This document shows positions 27,716 to 36,595 of a DNA stretch of 64,000 bases, one piece after another. The stretch is taken from assembly GCF_900094805.1 (NCBI RefSeq), contig NZ_FMAT01000001.1:1312196-1376195 (forward strand), in the 5' to 3' direction. Source of the DNA: Arthrobacter sp. NIO-1057 (lineage in GTDB: Bacteria > Actinomycetota > Actinomycetes > Actinomycetales > Micrococcaceae). How positions within the stretch are numbered: the first letter of the stretch is position 1; the number at the start of each line of letters is the position of its first letter. Both the position numbers and the translations under genes were made by a program. The notes under the pieces are model-generated. The model was given only the letters and a program-made list of their open reading frames with translations, ran no database searches and was not told the DNA's origin.

Positions 27716-28618
27716 TTAGGCGTCGATGCTGCTGCAATCTGGGCAACGACGAAGGGTTTCGTCCTTCGCGCAGTCCTCGCAGAAAAGTCGTAGGTTACGG
27801 CATGTTGGGTTCGAACAGTTCTCAAACTTGTTCGTTGGGCCTTCGCACCCGACGCACTTGCCGATGGTCTCTGCCTTGTCGGAGAACTCGGTGTGCATGC
27901 GCTTGTCGAAGACGTAGAGGGAACCCTCCCACAAGCCTTCGTCACCATACTTTTCGCCGTAGCGGACGATGCCGCCTTGCATCTGGTAAACCTCTTGGAA
28001 GCCACGCTTAACCATCAATGCAGAAAGCACCTCGCAGCGGATGCCTCCGGTGCAATAGGTAACCACTGGCTGGTCTTTGAGGTGGTCGTACTTTCCTGAA
28101 TCGAGCTCTGCGACGAAATCACGCGTGGTGTCAACGTCAGGGACGATAGCGTCCTTGAACTTACCGATCTGAGCTTCAAAAGCATTGCGTCCGTCAAAGA
28201 AGTGAACTTTTTCGCCGGACTTCTTCTTGGTGTCTACCAATTCATGCAGTTCTTCGGGACGCAGGTGCGTACCGCCACCGACTACACCGTTCTCATCAAC
28301 TTCAAGTTCGCCTGGTGCGCCGAAGGTAACAATCTCATCGCGAACCTTGACGGAGATACGAGGGAAGTCTTCAGCGGATCCTTCGGACCACTTGATATCC
28401 ATCTTTTTGAAGGCAGGTAGCTCGCGCGTAGCTTTGACGTAAGCTTTGACGGCTGAGATTTCGCCACCGACGGTACCGTTGATGCCGTCTTTGGAGATGA
28501 TGATTCGTCCGCGCAGTCCCCAGCGTTCCAATAATGAACGCTGCCACAAGCGAATAGCTTCCGGGTCTGGGAGCGGAGTAAATGCGTAATACAGAACAAT
28601 GCGATGAATGGCCACCAT
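27716..28618 (-). CDS. trhO: tRNA uridine(34) hydroxylase TrhO (YceA-type rhodanese)
   Basis: Rhodanese-domain enzyme that hydroxylates the wobble uridine of tRNA. The 300-residue protein has an acylphosphatase-like N-terminal domain ([12 protein letters not shown] near 44-55), a rhodanese domain with the catalytic motif YCTGGIRCE near 185-193, and a C-terminal zinc-binding region with many CXXC pairs (CVGCEGP, CSNPTC, FCEDC, CPDC). This three-part layout is characteristic of TrhO. It is the only gene of its unit, flanked by two GNAT genes. Confidence 0.92.
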   Translation of the reverse strand: MVAIHRIVLYYAFTPLPDPEAIRLWQRSLLERWGLRGRIIISKDGINGTVGGEISAVKAYVKATRELPAFKKMDIKWSEGSAEDFPRISVKVRDEIVTFGAPGELEVDENGVVGGGTHLRPEELHELVDTKKKSGEKVHFFDGRNAFEAQIGKFKDAIVPDVDTTRDFVAELDSGKYDHLKDQPVVTYCTGGIRCEVLSALMVKRGFQEVYQMQGGIVRYGEKYGDEGLWEGSLYVFDKRMHTEFSDKAETIGKCVGCEGPTNKFENCSNPTCRNLRLFCEDCAKDETLRRCPDCSSIDA

Positions 28619-28779
28619 ACAATGTTAGTAGCTTTTGGGCGCGAAACGCCGAGTAAAAGAGCAACGTCACACTGATTTCTCCCGAATTTTCCGGTACTCC
28701 GGTTGTCCAAGAGTTTCAACTAGGCAACGATTAGTTCAATGTCAGCAAATTCCTAGGAAAGACAAGGTAGGGTCAAAAT

Positions 28780-29436
28780 ATGGCATCAAACGCAAGCGAT
28801 GAACTGATCGGCACCTGGGTAACCGGCTGGGCAGGAGCCCGTGGCTATGAAACTCGCAATGAGGGACGAGTCCATGCTGCCCTGCGTCACGACACCACTG
28901 AAGACTGGGAATACGTTATTTACGGCCCGTCAAAAGAGGAGCTAGCAGCGGTCGCCGAGACCCTCAAAAAGCACCCTAACCGTCGACTTACTGCTTTCGA
29001 CGATTCGGCAGAAAACCTAGTCTCAATTGCCAACGAAGTTGGCTTGCAGGTCACGGCCGATGATGAAGCACTCATGGTCACCGAATTGGCGGTGCATGAC
29101 GTCGAGGTCCCACTGCCAGCAGATGGTTTTGTCTTCCAGATTGAACGCGATGGCACCCACGCATATGTTTCGCTTCACCCTGAGGATAACCAAGAGGTTG
29201 TTGCAGCTTCAGGACATGTTTCCGCAGTAGATGGTTTCGCCATTTTTGATCGGATCATCACCGGGGCAGATTTCCGCCGTCGCGGCCTAGGCACTCTGAT
29301 CATGCGTGCTTTGGCTTCTTTGGCGCAGGAACACGACGTTGATGAAGGACTGCTGATCGCCTCTGTAGATGGGCAGCAGTTGTACGCATCATTGGGCTGG
29401 ACTTCGCTCGGTAAAGTCGTGATGTTCAAGGCCTAG
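28780..29436 (+). CDS. Two-part GNAT N-acetyltransferase
   Basis: A 218-residue protein. Residues 1-100 form a domain of unknown name (GTWVTGWAGARGYETRNEGRV...). The C-terminal half is a GNAT fold with the acetyl-CoA motif FRRRGLGTLIM near 164-175 and a GLLIAS strand. The ATG at 28780 follows AAGGTAGGG. Substrate is unknown. It is divergent from trhO and followed by a strong terminator. Confidence 0.84.
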   Translation: MASNASDELIGTWVTGWAGARGYETRNEGRVHAALRHDTTEDWEYVIYGPSKEELAAVAETLKKHPNRRLTAFDDSAENLVSIANEVGLQVTADDEALMVTELAVHDVEVPLPADGFVFQIERDGTHAYVSLHPEDNQEVVAASGHVSAVDGFAIFDRIITGADFRRRGLGTLIMRALASLAQEHDVDEGLLIASVDGQQLYASLGWTSLGKVVMFKA

Positions 29437-29451
29437 CCTTTCGAATTTTCT

Positions 29452-29500
29452 CTATCGCCGTACCCAACGCTACAAACCGTCGGGTACGGCGATAGTCTTT
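29452..29500 (+). terminator. Terminator after the second GNAT gene
   Basis: A perfect 14-bp stem (29452-29465 with 29482-29495) followed by TCTTT. The next gene starts 36 bp later in the same direction, so this separates two transcripts. Confidence 0.8.
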
Positions 29501-29535
29501 AACTTCAGCAATTCATGGTTCCGAAAGGCGTCCAC

Positions 29536-31866
29536 GTGAAGTCAGTGCGTTCTCTATTGGATCCGTATGACCGTAGCAATGATCCAGATGCTGTCATACA
29601 CCGGCGCTCTCGGCCCGCCAAGGATGAGATCACCAGCGACTGGCCACAATGGCTAAGCAGTGAACTAGTACAGACTTTTCAAGGGCTGGGTATTCAGCGT
29701 CCATGGCTACATCAGTCCCAAGCTGCCAATCTCATTCATGAGGGCCAACACACCATCGTCGCCACTGGCACGGCATCAGGGAAATCGATGGCGTATTTGA
29801 TGCCGAGTTTGGACGTCCTGTACAAGTCTCGCGATAGTGGATTTAACGATGCAGACGCGGCCGCCTCGGTGCTATATATCTGCCCAACCAAAGCGCTCGC
29901 TGCAGATCAGCTCTCCGCGGTGCAAGCGCTGGATGTCCCCGGGGTGCGTGCTGCTGCCTACGATGGTGATACCGATCAAGCAACCAGAACATGGGTTCGC
30001 CAGCACGCGAATTTCGTATTCACCAATCCGGACATGCTGCATCGTGGAATCATGCCGAACCATCCGGCTTGGTCACGATTCTTCAAACGGCTGCGCTACA
30101 TCATCATTGATGAAGCCCACTCATACCGAGGCGTCTTTGGAGCTCACGTAGCTAACCTGATGCGGCGCTTGCGCAGAATTTGTGCCCACTACGGCAACTC
30201 CCCCATTTTTATCGGGGCCTCCGCCACCAGCTCAGACCCGGAAGAATCATTCGGCCGTCTCATCGGTGCCCCGGCGAAGGCAGTTACCCACGACTTTTCG
30301 GCCAGTGGTGAACTTGTCATCGGCTTATGGGAACCTCCTCTGACAGAACATCGAGGGGAAAACGGGGCACCGATCCGACGCACTGCCATCGCAGAAAGCG
30401 CTTCGATCCTTACCGATCTTGTGGCGGACCACACGCGGACCATTGTGTTCATCAAGTCGCGTCGTGGCGCCGAAACCATCGCTTCCCTGACTCGGAAACA
30501 TCTTGAACGTTTCGCACCGGAACTCTCTGTACGACTAGCTGCTTATCGCTCTGGCTACCTACCCAATGAACGCAGAGAGGTGGAACGGCAGCTACGTAGC
30601 GGGGAGCTACTTGGCGTTACTTCCACCTCCGCCTTGGAATTGGGCATCGACATCGCCGGCTTGGACGCTGTCGTTGTGGCAGGGTGGCCCGGAACTCGCG
30701 CCTCCTTCTTCCAGCAAATTGGTCGTGCAGGGCGTTCTGGTCAGGACGCATTGGCAATATTTGTCGCTGCCGAAGACCCACTAGACACCTACCTTGCCCA
30801 TCACCCAGAAGCCATTTTTGATTTGGGTGTCGAAGCTACAGTGTTTGATCCTCACAATAAATATGTGCTCAGTGGCCATCTCTGCGCAGCGGCCCAAGAA
30901 TCTCCACTGCGGCCAGACGAGCTTGAGCACTTCGGACCACACACCGAAGAACTGTTGGAATCACTCGTGCAGCGAGGCTATTTGCGTCGACGTCCAGCCG
31001 GATGGTTCTGGACCCACCCGCAACATGCCGCAGCGATGTTCTCCATCCGCGCTGACGGGGGTGGTCCTGTCGATATTATCGATGCAGAAACTGGTGCTCT
31101 GCTAGGCACTATGGATTCACCACAAACCCATTACCAAGCTCATCCCGGAGCGATCTACGTTCATCAGGGTGCCAGCTATCACGTGGAAGAACTCGATGAA
31201 CAAAACCACGTAGTACTAGTTACACGCGTCAATCCCGACTACTACACCACCGCACGAGATCTAACCACCGTGGCGGTCGTCGCCGAGGAACGAGAAAGCA
31301 ACCACCGCGAACTGAATATACATTTCGGTGAAGTGACCGTCACTACCCAGGTCGTGTCCTTCCAACGAAAGTCTCTTGCTTCCAATGAGGTGCTTTCAGA
31401 GGAACCACTGGAACTTGAAGCCCGCGATCTGAATACCAAATCCATCTGGTTCACCATGAGCGAGCAACGCCTTATCCGAGCCGGCCTTACTGTGGATCAG
31501 TTTCCCGGTGCCTTGCATGCCGCTGAACACGCAATGATCGGATTATTGCCCTTGGTAGCAACCAGTGACCGTTGGGACATTGGTGGTGTTTCCACCGCTT
31601 TGCATATGGACACCGGGCACCCAACGATCTTTGTCTACGATGCTCAGCCTGGTGGAGCTGGATTTGCCGAGCGAGGATTCGAACGCTTCACTGACTGGGT
31701 GCGAGCGACCAGGGACGCTATCGAATCCTGCGAGTGTCAAAGTGGTTGTCCGAGTTGCGTTCAATCTCCAAAATGCGGCAACCGCAATAATCCCTTGGAT
31801 AAGGCGGGCGCGATTTTGTTGCTCAGCGCCGTCTTGGACGATGTAGAACCTCGCCACCACCGCTAG
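29536..31866 (+). CDS. DEAH-box helicase with C-terminal DUF1998 (MrfA-like)
   Basis: Superfamily 2 DNA helicase of about 776 residues. I start at GTG 29536, which follows GAAAGG at 7 bases; the ATG at 29515 has no ribosome site. Walker A is GTASGKS near 79-84 and motif II is DEAH near 192-195; further motifs include FIKSRRGAE and IGRAGRSGQ. The end carries a cysteine cluster (CECQSGCPSCVQSPKC from about residue 731), as in DUF1998/MrfA proteins that repair mitomycin-type damage in Bacillus. It is convergent with the pilus operon, 2 bp between stops, and matches the TIGRFAM helicase/secretion neighbourhood. Confidence 0.9.
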   Translation: MKSVRSLLDPYDRSNDPDAVIHRRSRPAKDEITSDWPQWLSSELVQTFQGLGIQRPWLHQSQAANLIHEGQHTIVATGTASGKSMAYLMPSLDVLYKSRDSGFNDADAAASVLYICPTKALAADQLSAVQALDVPGVRAAAYDGDTDQATRTWVRQHANFVFTNPDMLHRGIMPNHPAWSRFFKRLRYIIIDEAHSYRGVFGAHVANLMRRLRRICAHYGNSPIFIGASATSSDPEESFGRLIGAPAKAVTHDFSASGELVIGLWEPPLTEHRGENGAPIRRTAIAESASILTDLVADHTRTIVFIKSRRGAETIASLTRKHLERFAPELSVRLAAYRSGYLPNERREVERQLRSGELLGVTSTSALELGIDIAGLDAVVVAGWPGTRASFFQQIGRAGRSGQDALAIFVAAEDPLDTYLAHHPEAIFDLGVEATVFDPHNKYVLSGHLCAAAQESPLRPDELEHFGPHTEELLESLVQRGYLRRRPAGWFWTHPQHAAAMFSIRADGGGPVDIIDAETGALLGTMDSPQTHYQAHPGAIYVHQGASYHVEELDEQNHVVLVTRVNPDYYTTARDLTTVAVVAEERESNHRELNIHFGEVTVTTQVVSFQRKSLASNEVLSEEPLELEARDLNTKSIWFTMSEQRLIRAGLTVDQFPGALHAAEHAMIGLLPLVATSDRWDIGGVSTALHMDTGHPTIFVYDAQPGGAGFAERGFERFTDWVRATRDAIESCECQSGCPSCVQSPKCGNRNNPLDKAGAILLLSAVLDDVEPRHHR

Positions 31867-31868
31867 AT

Positions 31869-32282
31869 TCATTCCTCCAGCCCACTGGGCTCGGTCTGAT
31901 CCAGCGGTGGTGCCCCAGCACGGGCTTTGGCCGTCGCCGCATACAGTTCCAGCCCTAAGGCGTGGAAAGATATGGGAACCCTGGCCGACACTATTACCGT
32001 CTGGCCGTCGGCTTCCACTAGACAGGACTCGAGCGTCGCGTTGTTCGCTTGAGCCAAGGACGCTGCGACCTCGCAAGGATTTCCCTCACGCAGCCCGCGT
32101 GCCGTATCTGCGCCAGCCAATGCTGCCAAATCGGCCGCGGACGCAGCATTCATCGCCGCGTGTACGGCTGCGACCCATGCAAGTAACGCTCCAACCAGTA
32201 ACAAAGCAACGATCACTATGGCGGTGGTAACCACAGTACCGCTGCCTCGCTCTGACTTGAGTAGCGATATCTTTTGATTCAT
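31869..32282 (-). CDS. TadE-like membrane protein without Glu5 (Rv3654c type)
   Basis: A 137-residue protein that ends the pilus operon. The N-terminus ERGSGTVVTTAIVIVALLLVGALLAWV is a type IV-pilin-like segment with Gly before the cleavage point, but no glutamate at +5. A single transmembrane helix is followed by an extracytoplasmic domain with two cysteines (near residues 69 and 86) that could form a disulfide. Its ATG overlaps the upstream TadE stop. It corresponds to a recalled family tied to the helicase neighbourhood. Role in the pilus unknown. Confidence 0.8.
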   Translation of the reverse strand: MNQKISLLKSERGSGTVVTTAIVIVALLLVGALLAWVAAVHAAMNAASAADLAALAGADTARGLREGNPCEVAASLAQANNATLESCLVEADGQTVIVSARVPISFHALGLELYAATAKARAGAPPLDQTEPSGLEE

Positions 32283-32614
32283 TCGACTGCCACGCTCGCT
32301 TCGCCACGAATTTGGATGCTTCCAACAATCGGTAATTGAACCGATTTGCGGACGGTAACTTTTGAAAATCCGCCTCCATTGGCGATGGCGAAGTTGGCTT
32401 TGTTTCCTGCTAGCCTCACTCCACTGGCTCGTGCGGTCGCATGGTCTTCACCTCGAGCCAGCTCCCTAGCCATAGCTCCTGCGGCTTGTTGTACCTGTAT
32501 CTGTTGAATCCCTAGCGCTCCGAAGCACAACAAGAGTGAGAGCATCAATGCGACCGCGGGCAGCAGAACCGCAAATTCTGCGGTGCTGCTGCCCTTCTCA
32601 TCACTGAGCTTCAT
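32279..32614 (-). CDS. TadE-like pseudopilin
   Basis: Minor pilin of the Tad/Flp pilus, 111 residues. The prepilin site is G|SSTAEFAVLLP with Glu at +5, followed by a hydrophobic helix (PAVALMLSLLLCFGALGIQ) and a small extracytoplasmic domain. A prepilin peptidase would cut after Gly8; none is encoded in this window. It lies 3 bp after the Flp gene and overlaps the next gene by 4 bp. Confidence 0.87.
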   Translation of the reverse strand: MKLSDEKGSSTAEFAVLLPAVALMLSLLLCFGALGIQQIQVQQAAGAMARELARGEDHATARASGVRLAGNKANFAIANGGGFSKVTVRKSVQLPIVGSIQIRGEASVAVE

Positions 32615-32617
32615 GAC

Positions 32618-32800
32618 CTACAGCGACAAAGCTTTGGTGATCAGGCCCATCAGCATTCCACGTACATCGCCGCTGGATAGGATGCTGATCAGAAGCCCGG
32701 CGAATGCCACGGCAGCTAGGGTAACCATTGCGAATTCGGCGGTAGTTGAACCTTGCTCTTCGGACAGCTGGTCCATGATCTCGCGGAATTGTCGGTTCAT
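32618..32800 (-). CDS. Flp-type major pilin (DUF4244)
   Basis: Probable major pilin of 60 residues. The prepilin site is EEQG|STTAEFAM with Glu at +5, then a hydrophobic core VTLAAVAFAGLLISILSS and a short C-terminus. Very small, as Flp pilins are. GAAAGGTCAAAACA precedes the ATG, so it is well translated. A 138-bp gap separates it from the TadC gene, larger than elsewhere in the operon, which leaves room for a separate promoter; pilin genes are often expressed more strongly. Confidence 0.88.
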   Translation of the reverse strand: MNRQFREIMDQLSEEQGSTTAEFAMVTLAAVAFAGLLISILSSGDVRGMLMGLITKALSL

Positions 32801-32938
32801 TGTTTTGACCTTTCTCGAAATTTTGTCAGTGGCGCCAGTGCCATTGACGGGGTATCTTCACTGTCGAGCACCTATGGTTCTTTCAGCTGTCTTTCATTGC
32901 GATCTGGGTATAACCCTTTGAGACCAAACAGCTGCCCA

Positions 32939-33469
32939 TTACATGCTGGGGAACAACGCAATAATCAGCGGTACAACCCCCAGCGCGATAAACGCTGGCA
33001 AAGCACAAGCACCTAAGGGAAGAACAAGCCGCGTACCGAACTGCGCGCCAAGCCGAGCAATTTTTTGAGTGTGTTCTCGGCGCTGCAAGGCGGCAGTATT
33101 ACGCAAGAGAGCCGCCGCAGGAGCACCGGTAGTATGGGCAAAAAGTAATGCTTTCTGCAATGGGGCCAACCACGACGGTGCTGCCTCCCATGCCTTTTCC
33201 CACGACAGGTTCATTTCCAAACAGCGGGCGACACTACGTAATACCCGGCACTGTTCGATACTGCTGCCCAGCAAGTCGAGAATTTCTGTTATTGGCATGC
33301 CTGAATCCAAAAGACTAGCGCTCAAGTCAAGCACCAATTCAATGGGTTGGGGCTGATGCTTACCTTTCTGTTGAGCCCCGATAGTGCGTCGTGAAGCTCG
33401 AACAGATGATCCAGCACCGACCGCTAATGCTCCTGCGAGCGCAGCGCATAGAAGGATCAGGAGGATCAT
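32939..33469 (-). CDS. TadC-like pilus assembly membrane protein
   Basis: Type II secretion F-family inner-membrane protein, 176 residues from ATG 33469. That start overlaps the TadB stop as ATGA, the pattern of its neighbours; the ATG at 33511 would add 14 residues. The T2SSF motif is LLDSGMPITEILDLLG... to ALLFAHTTGAPAAALLRNTA, with helices at both ends. It is short for TadC (about 300 residues in many species) and seems to keep only one T2SSF domain. Confidence 0.83.
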   Translation of the reverse strand: MILLILLCAALAGALAVGAGSSVRASRRTIGAQQKGKHQPQPIELVLDLSASLLDSGMPITEILDLLGSSIEQCRVLRSVARCLEMNLSWEKAWEAAPSWLAPLQKALLFAHTTGAPAAALLRNTAALQRREHTQKIARLGAQFGTRLVLPLGACALPAFIALGVVPLIIALFPSM

Positions 33470-34146
33470 GACAAGGCCTGTGCTGAGGTTGAAAGCATCA
33501 GTCGTCGACACCAGACCCTATTAGCGACCCAGAGCGTGGTTCCAACTGCGACGCTCAGCTGCGCGGCCCATGAGGAAGCCAACGTACCGAGTACGTCGAT
33601 CCCAACAAGAAGGCCAAACCCAAAACCTACCAGTGGCAACCAGGTGAGCAGTTTTGTTGTGGCTTTCGGCCCTGCCATCGCAGCATCAAAAGACTGCTGT
33701 GCGACTAAGGCTGATTCCAAGTCTTCTGCGAGACGTTCGAGGACTTCGGCCAGGCTTGCGCCACTTCGCTGTGAGATCCGTAGACACCAGTGCAATCGCT
33801 GCACGGCTGAGTGCTCGGCCAGGACCTCGTCTGTGTCCTGGTATCCGTTCTGGTTATTCAGTCTTTGTGTTGCTCGGAGATCTTTGAGTGCCTGAACGAT
33901 ATTTCCTGAATCGTTTTCTACCTCTAGCAGGGCATCCACCGCAGGGTGAAAGCTCAGGCCACTGCGAAGTAAGGCGGAGAGCTCGCGAATAACTCGTGCG
34001 TCCTCACTCAAGGAATGATTCTCCTGATGCGCGGGTCTATGAATATCTCGCCAGCTCTTCCAACTGATCGTCGACAAATTCCTCACACTCCGAGCATTAG
34101 GAAGCCAGAGGTAGAGGGCGACGGCACTGAACAACAGAATCATCAT
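33466..34146 (-). CDS. TadB-like pilus assembly membrane protein
   Basis: Second inner-membrane T2SSF protein of the Tad machine, 226 residues. The motif is ALLRSGLSFHPAVDALLEV...ISQRSGASLAEVLERLAEDLE, with transmembrane segments near the start and at about 170-215. Its ATG overlaps the TadA stop (ATGA). With TadC it should anchor the pilus base and the TadA ATPase. Short relative to proteobacterial TadB, in line with actinobacterial members. Confidence 0.86.
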   Translation of the reverse strand: MMILLFSAVALYLWLPNARSVRNLSTISWKSWRDIHRPAHQENHSLSEDARVIRELSALLRSGLSFHPAVDALLEVENDSGNIVQALKDLRATQRLNNQNGYQDTDEVLAEHSAVQRLHWCLRISQRSGASLAEVLERLAEDLESALVAQQSFDAAMAGPKATTKLLTWLPLVGFGFGLLVGIDVLGTLASSWAAQLSVAVGTTLWVANRVWCRRLMLSTSAQALS

Positions 34147-35390
34147 GAGGGCTCTCCTGCACTGTTGAGGCCAGCTACCTGAGCCAGAAGTTCCGCAACT
34201 AAATCGGAACCAAATTTGCGTTCCAGAATCGGCTGGCCCTGAACCGTCAACGGCTCTGATCCTTTCAAGTCAATGAGCGTTCGCATGGCCATATGTCCCG
34301 ACCCATCGGTTTCTAGACAGCCCAAAGCTACTGGTCCACGATTTCCGTGCTCGCCACGACTCATATGAATCACAAGGTCCAACGCACTAGAAGCTTGTAA
34401 GGAAGTTGCTTGAACACTCCAGCCGGCCAAAGCGCCCAGCGCAGCAAGTCTCGCGGGCACTGATGACGGGTTATTTGCATGCAGTGTTCCGGCGGCGCCC
34501 TGATGGCCCGTATTCATCGCTGCTAAAAAGTCTCTAATTTCTTCCCCACGGCACTCGCCGACGATGAGCCGGTCTGGGCGCATGCGTAGGGCCTGGATGA
34601 CGAGGTCTTTCAGTTGTACGAGTCCGGCAGCTTCCACGTTCGCTGAACGGGTTTGTAAGGAGACCGAGTGTGGGTGATTGATTTGGAGTTCCTGCGAGTC
34701 TTCTACCACCACGAGTCGTTGTTGGGCATCGCATTGCGCCAGCATTGCTTGAAGTAGCGTTGTTTTTCCACTGCCGGTTCCTCCGGTCACCAAAAAGTTC
34801 ATTTGCTTTTGAATTACGGCGTTCAAAAGTAGGTTCCAAAACGGAAGTGAAAACTGTAAGACCTCTTCAAGGTTGAGTCGACTTGCATGTTTTACGCGAA
34901 TCGAAATCAGTGGTCCCTGGGTTGCTATGGGCGGAAGCACCGCATGTACGCGATAGTTTTTCAGACTCATGTCCATGAAAGGACTGGCTGCATCAAGGCG
35001 TCGGCCTGCCAGTGTTGCCAAGTGAACCGCCAATTCTCTTACCCGTTCAGCCGATGCGAATTTAAAATCCATCAGCTCCAAACCGCGCGGAGAATCCGTC
35101 CAAACTTGCCCTAGACCATCCACAAGGACATCGGTGACGTCTGGGATTCTCGCGAAGCGTTCTAGGACTGATAGCCCTGCAACTTCGTTTTGTAATGTCT
35201 CCAAGGATTCGGCGGCACCCTGCGATCCCAGTGTCGCGCCAGAATCGTGTACCGCACCGGCCAAGGCGATCGCGTCGAGTTGACCTCCCGATTGCAGTGC
35301 TCGTTCTCGCACAGACTCCAAAATTTTCGCGTTGAGCGGGTGCCCTATGGAGATCGCACTACTGTCTTTGCTGTGTCGTGCGGTGCTCAT
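34143..35390 (-). CDS. tadA: TadA pilus ATPase
   Basis: Secretion ATPase that powers pilus assembly, 415 residues from ATG 35390. This start forms an ATGA overlap with the CpaE-like gene; an ATG at 35465 would lie deep inside it. Walker A is TGGTGSGKTTLLQ, followed by an Asp box (VVVEDSQELQ) and Walker B in RMRPDRLIVGECRGEE, with a MNTGHQGAAGTLHAN motif. The family is VirB11/TadA. It is the only pilus ATPase in the window. Confidence 0.92.
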   Translation of the reverse strand: MSTARHSKDSSAISIGHPLNAKILESVRERALQSGGQLDAIALAGAVHDSGATLGSQGAAESLETLQNEVAGLSVLERFARIPDVTDVLVDGLGQVWTDSPRGLELMDFKFASAERVRELAVHLATLAGRRLDAASPFMDMSLKNYRVHAVLPPIATQGPLISIRVKHASRLNLEEVLQFSLPFWNLLLNAVIQKQMNFLVTGGTGSGKTTLLQAMLAQCDAQQRLVVVEDSQELQINHPHSVSLQTRSANVEAAGLVQLKDLVIQALRMRPDRLIVGECRGEEIRDFLAAMNTGHQGAAGTLHANNPSSVPARLAALGALAGWSVQATSLQASSALDLVIHMSRGEHGNRGPVALGCLETDGSGHMAMRTLIDLKGSEPLTVQGQPILERKFGSDLVAELLAQVAGLNSAGEPS

Positions 35391-36508
35391 GAGATTTGGC
35401 CTTGGACTTGCGGAAGCAGGCAGAGGTTGGCCAGTGACTGTCGTAGACCGCGAGATTTGAAGCAATCGAATAGGTCACCGCGATGATCCGCCTTGATGAT
35501 GCGAGAAGAAATTGGGAATGATCCGAGTATTTCTGCGCCACTACTTGCTTCATAACGCGCTCGTTGTTCCCCACAGAGCACCACCTCGCCGTGGTGTGGA
35601 GGGGCGGAACTATTTGCAGTGAGCACCCGCCGGTCAATGAATTGATTAATCACTGTTTGTCGCGGATGCGGGTAACGTCCGGTATCTAGAATCACCAGGT
35701 CAAAGCCTTGACGCGCTGCAGCCAATAAACGAATCATCAGTTGTTCATCAATTAATTCGTGTTCTTTGGATTCAGACCATGTCAACACAGAGGTGCTCCG
35801 CAACTGTGGCATGGTCTCGGCTAATTGATGCGCAGCGAGTCGGCCCCCGGAAAGTTGTAATTCCTCCCAGCCAATTCCTGTTGGCGGTCGACTCGTAGCC
35901 CTAGGCCACAAGCTACGAGAGTGCGGATCCATGTCAATCACAATGCTGCGCATTCCACTGAGTGTTCCGGCGTGGGCCAGCAATAATGCCAGCGTGCTCG
36001 TGCCCAACCCGCCTGCCGTGGCACCCAAGGCTAGGGTGTGACCATGTCCAGCGCGCATGGCCCACAACCCAAGGTACTCCCCAAGCCATTGCCCGGCGGA
36101 CGGCAATAATGCCACTCGAGTTTTGGGGAATCTGCTGGCCAAAGACCACAACCCGCTAGCTGCCGATTCGAGCCCGATCAATACATCAACCCGGTGCCTG
36201 TCGTTATCTGCCAGTCCAGCCATATCGCTGCCCCACAGCACAGGTCCGGTGGTACCGGTGTGCAGAGTTTCGGGGTCAGTACATTGGATGATGCGTACAG
36301 CTGCGCCCACAGCAATAGCGGCACACAATTCAATGATTCGCGGATCACTGCTGACAATAGTGCACAGGGGTTCATCAACAGATCCGTTCTCGGGCCTGCT
36401 GATTTGTTCCGTCGGCAAGCCAGCCCTGAGGTCATCTAGGGCCGTCATCACAAAACGAGTGTTCTTCTTCGGCTCGGTTGTCGCCGCAGTGTCAGTTAGC
36501 CATTTCAT
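35387..36508 (-). CDS. CpaE-like MinD-family protein with degenerate P-loop
   Basis: A 373-residue protein, first gene of the pilus operon. The C-terminal half has a MinD/ParA-like fold with the deviant P-loop region GATAGGLGTSTLALLLA; the two lysines of the usual KGGxGKT are replaced by Ala and Thr. Later ParA-like strands (VIDMDPHS, DLVILDTGRYPHPRQ) remain. The N-terminal part resembles the receiver-like region of CpaE. CpaE-type proteins localise the pilus at the pole. ATP hydrolysis is doubtful here. The family is recognised as CpaE_hom_Actino (TIGR03815, recalled). Confidence 0.85.
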   Translation of the reverse strand: MKWLTDTAATTEPKKNTRFVMTALDDLRAGLPTEQISRPENGSVDEPLCTIVSSDPRIIELCAAIAVGAAVRIIQCTDPETLHTGTTGPVLWGSDMAGLADNDRHRVDVLIGLESAASGLWSLASRFPKTRVALLPSAGQWLGEYLGLWAMRAGHGHTLALGATAGGLGTSTLALLLAHAGTLSGMRSIVIDMDPHSRSLWPRATSRPPTGIGWEELQLSGGRLAAHQLAETMPQLRSTSVLTWSESKEHELIDEQLMIRLLAAARQGFDLVILDTGRYPHPRQTVINQFIDRRVLTANSSAPPHHGEVVLCGEQRARYEASSGAEILGSFPISSRIIKADHRGDLFDCFKSRGLRQSLANLCLLPQVQGQIS

Positions 36509-36595
36509 TTATCGAGCGTGGCATCACTGCACTGGGTCGAGGATTAGGGCAGGACCGAATGGGGATATCTGCCCTGGACACGGCACAATGTACTT

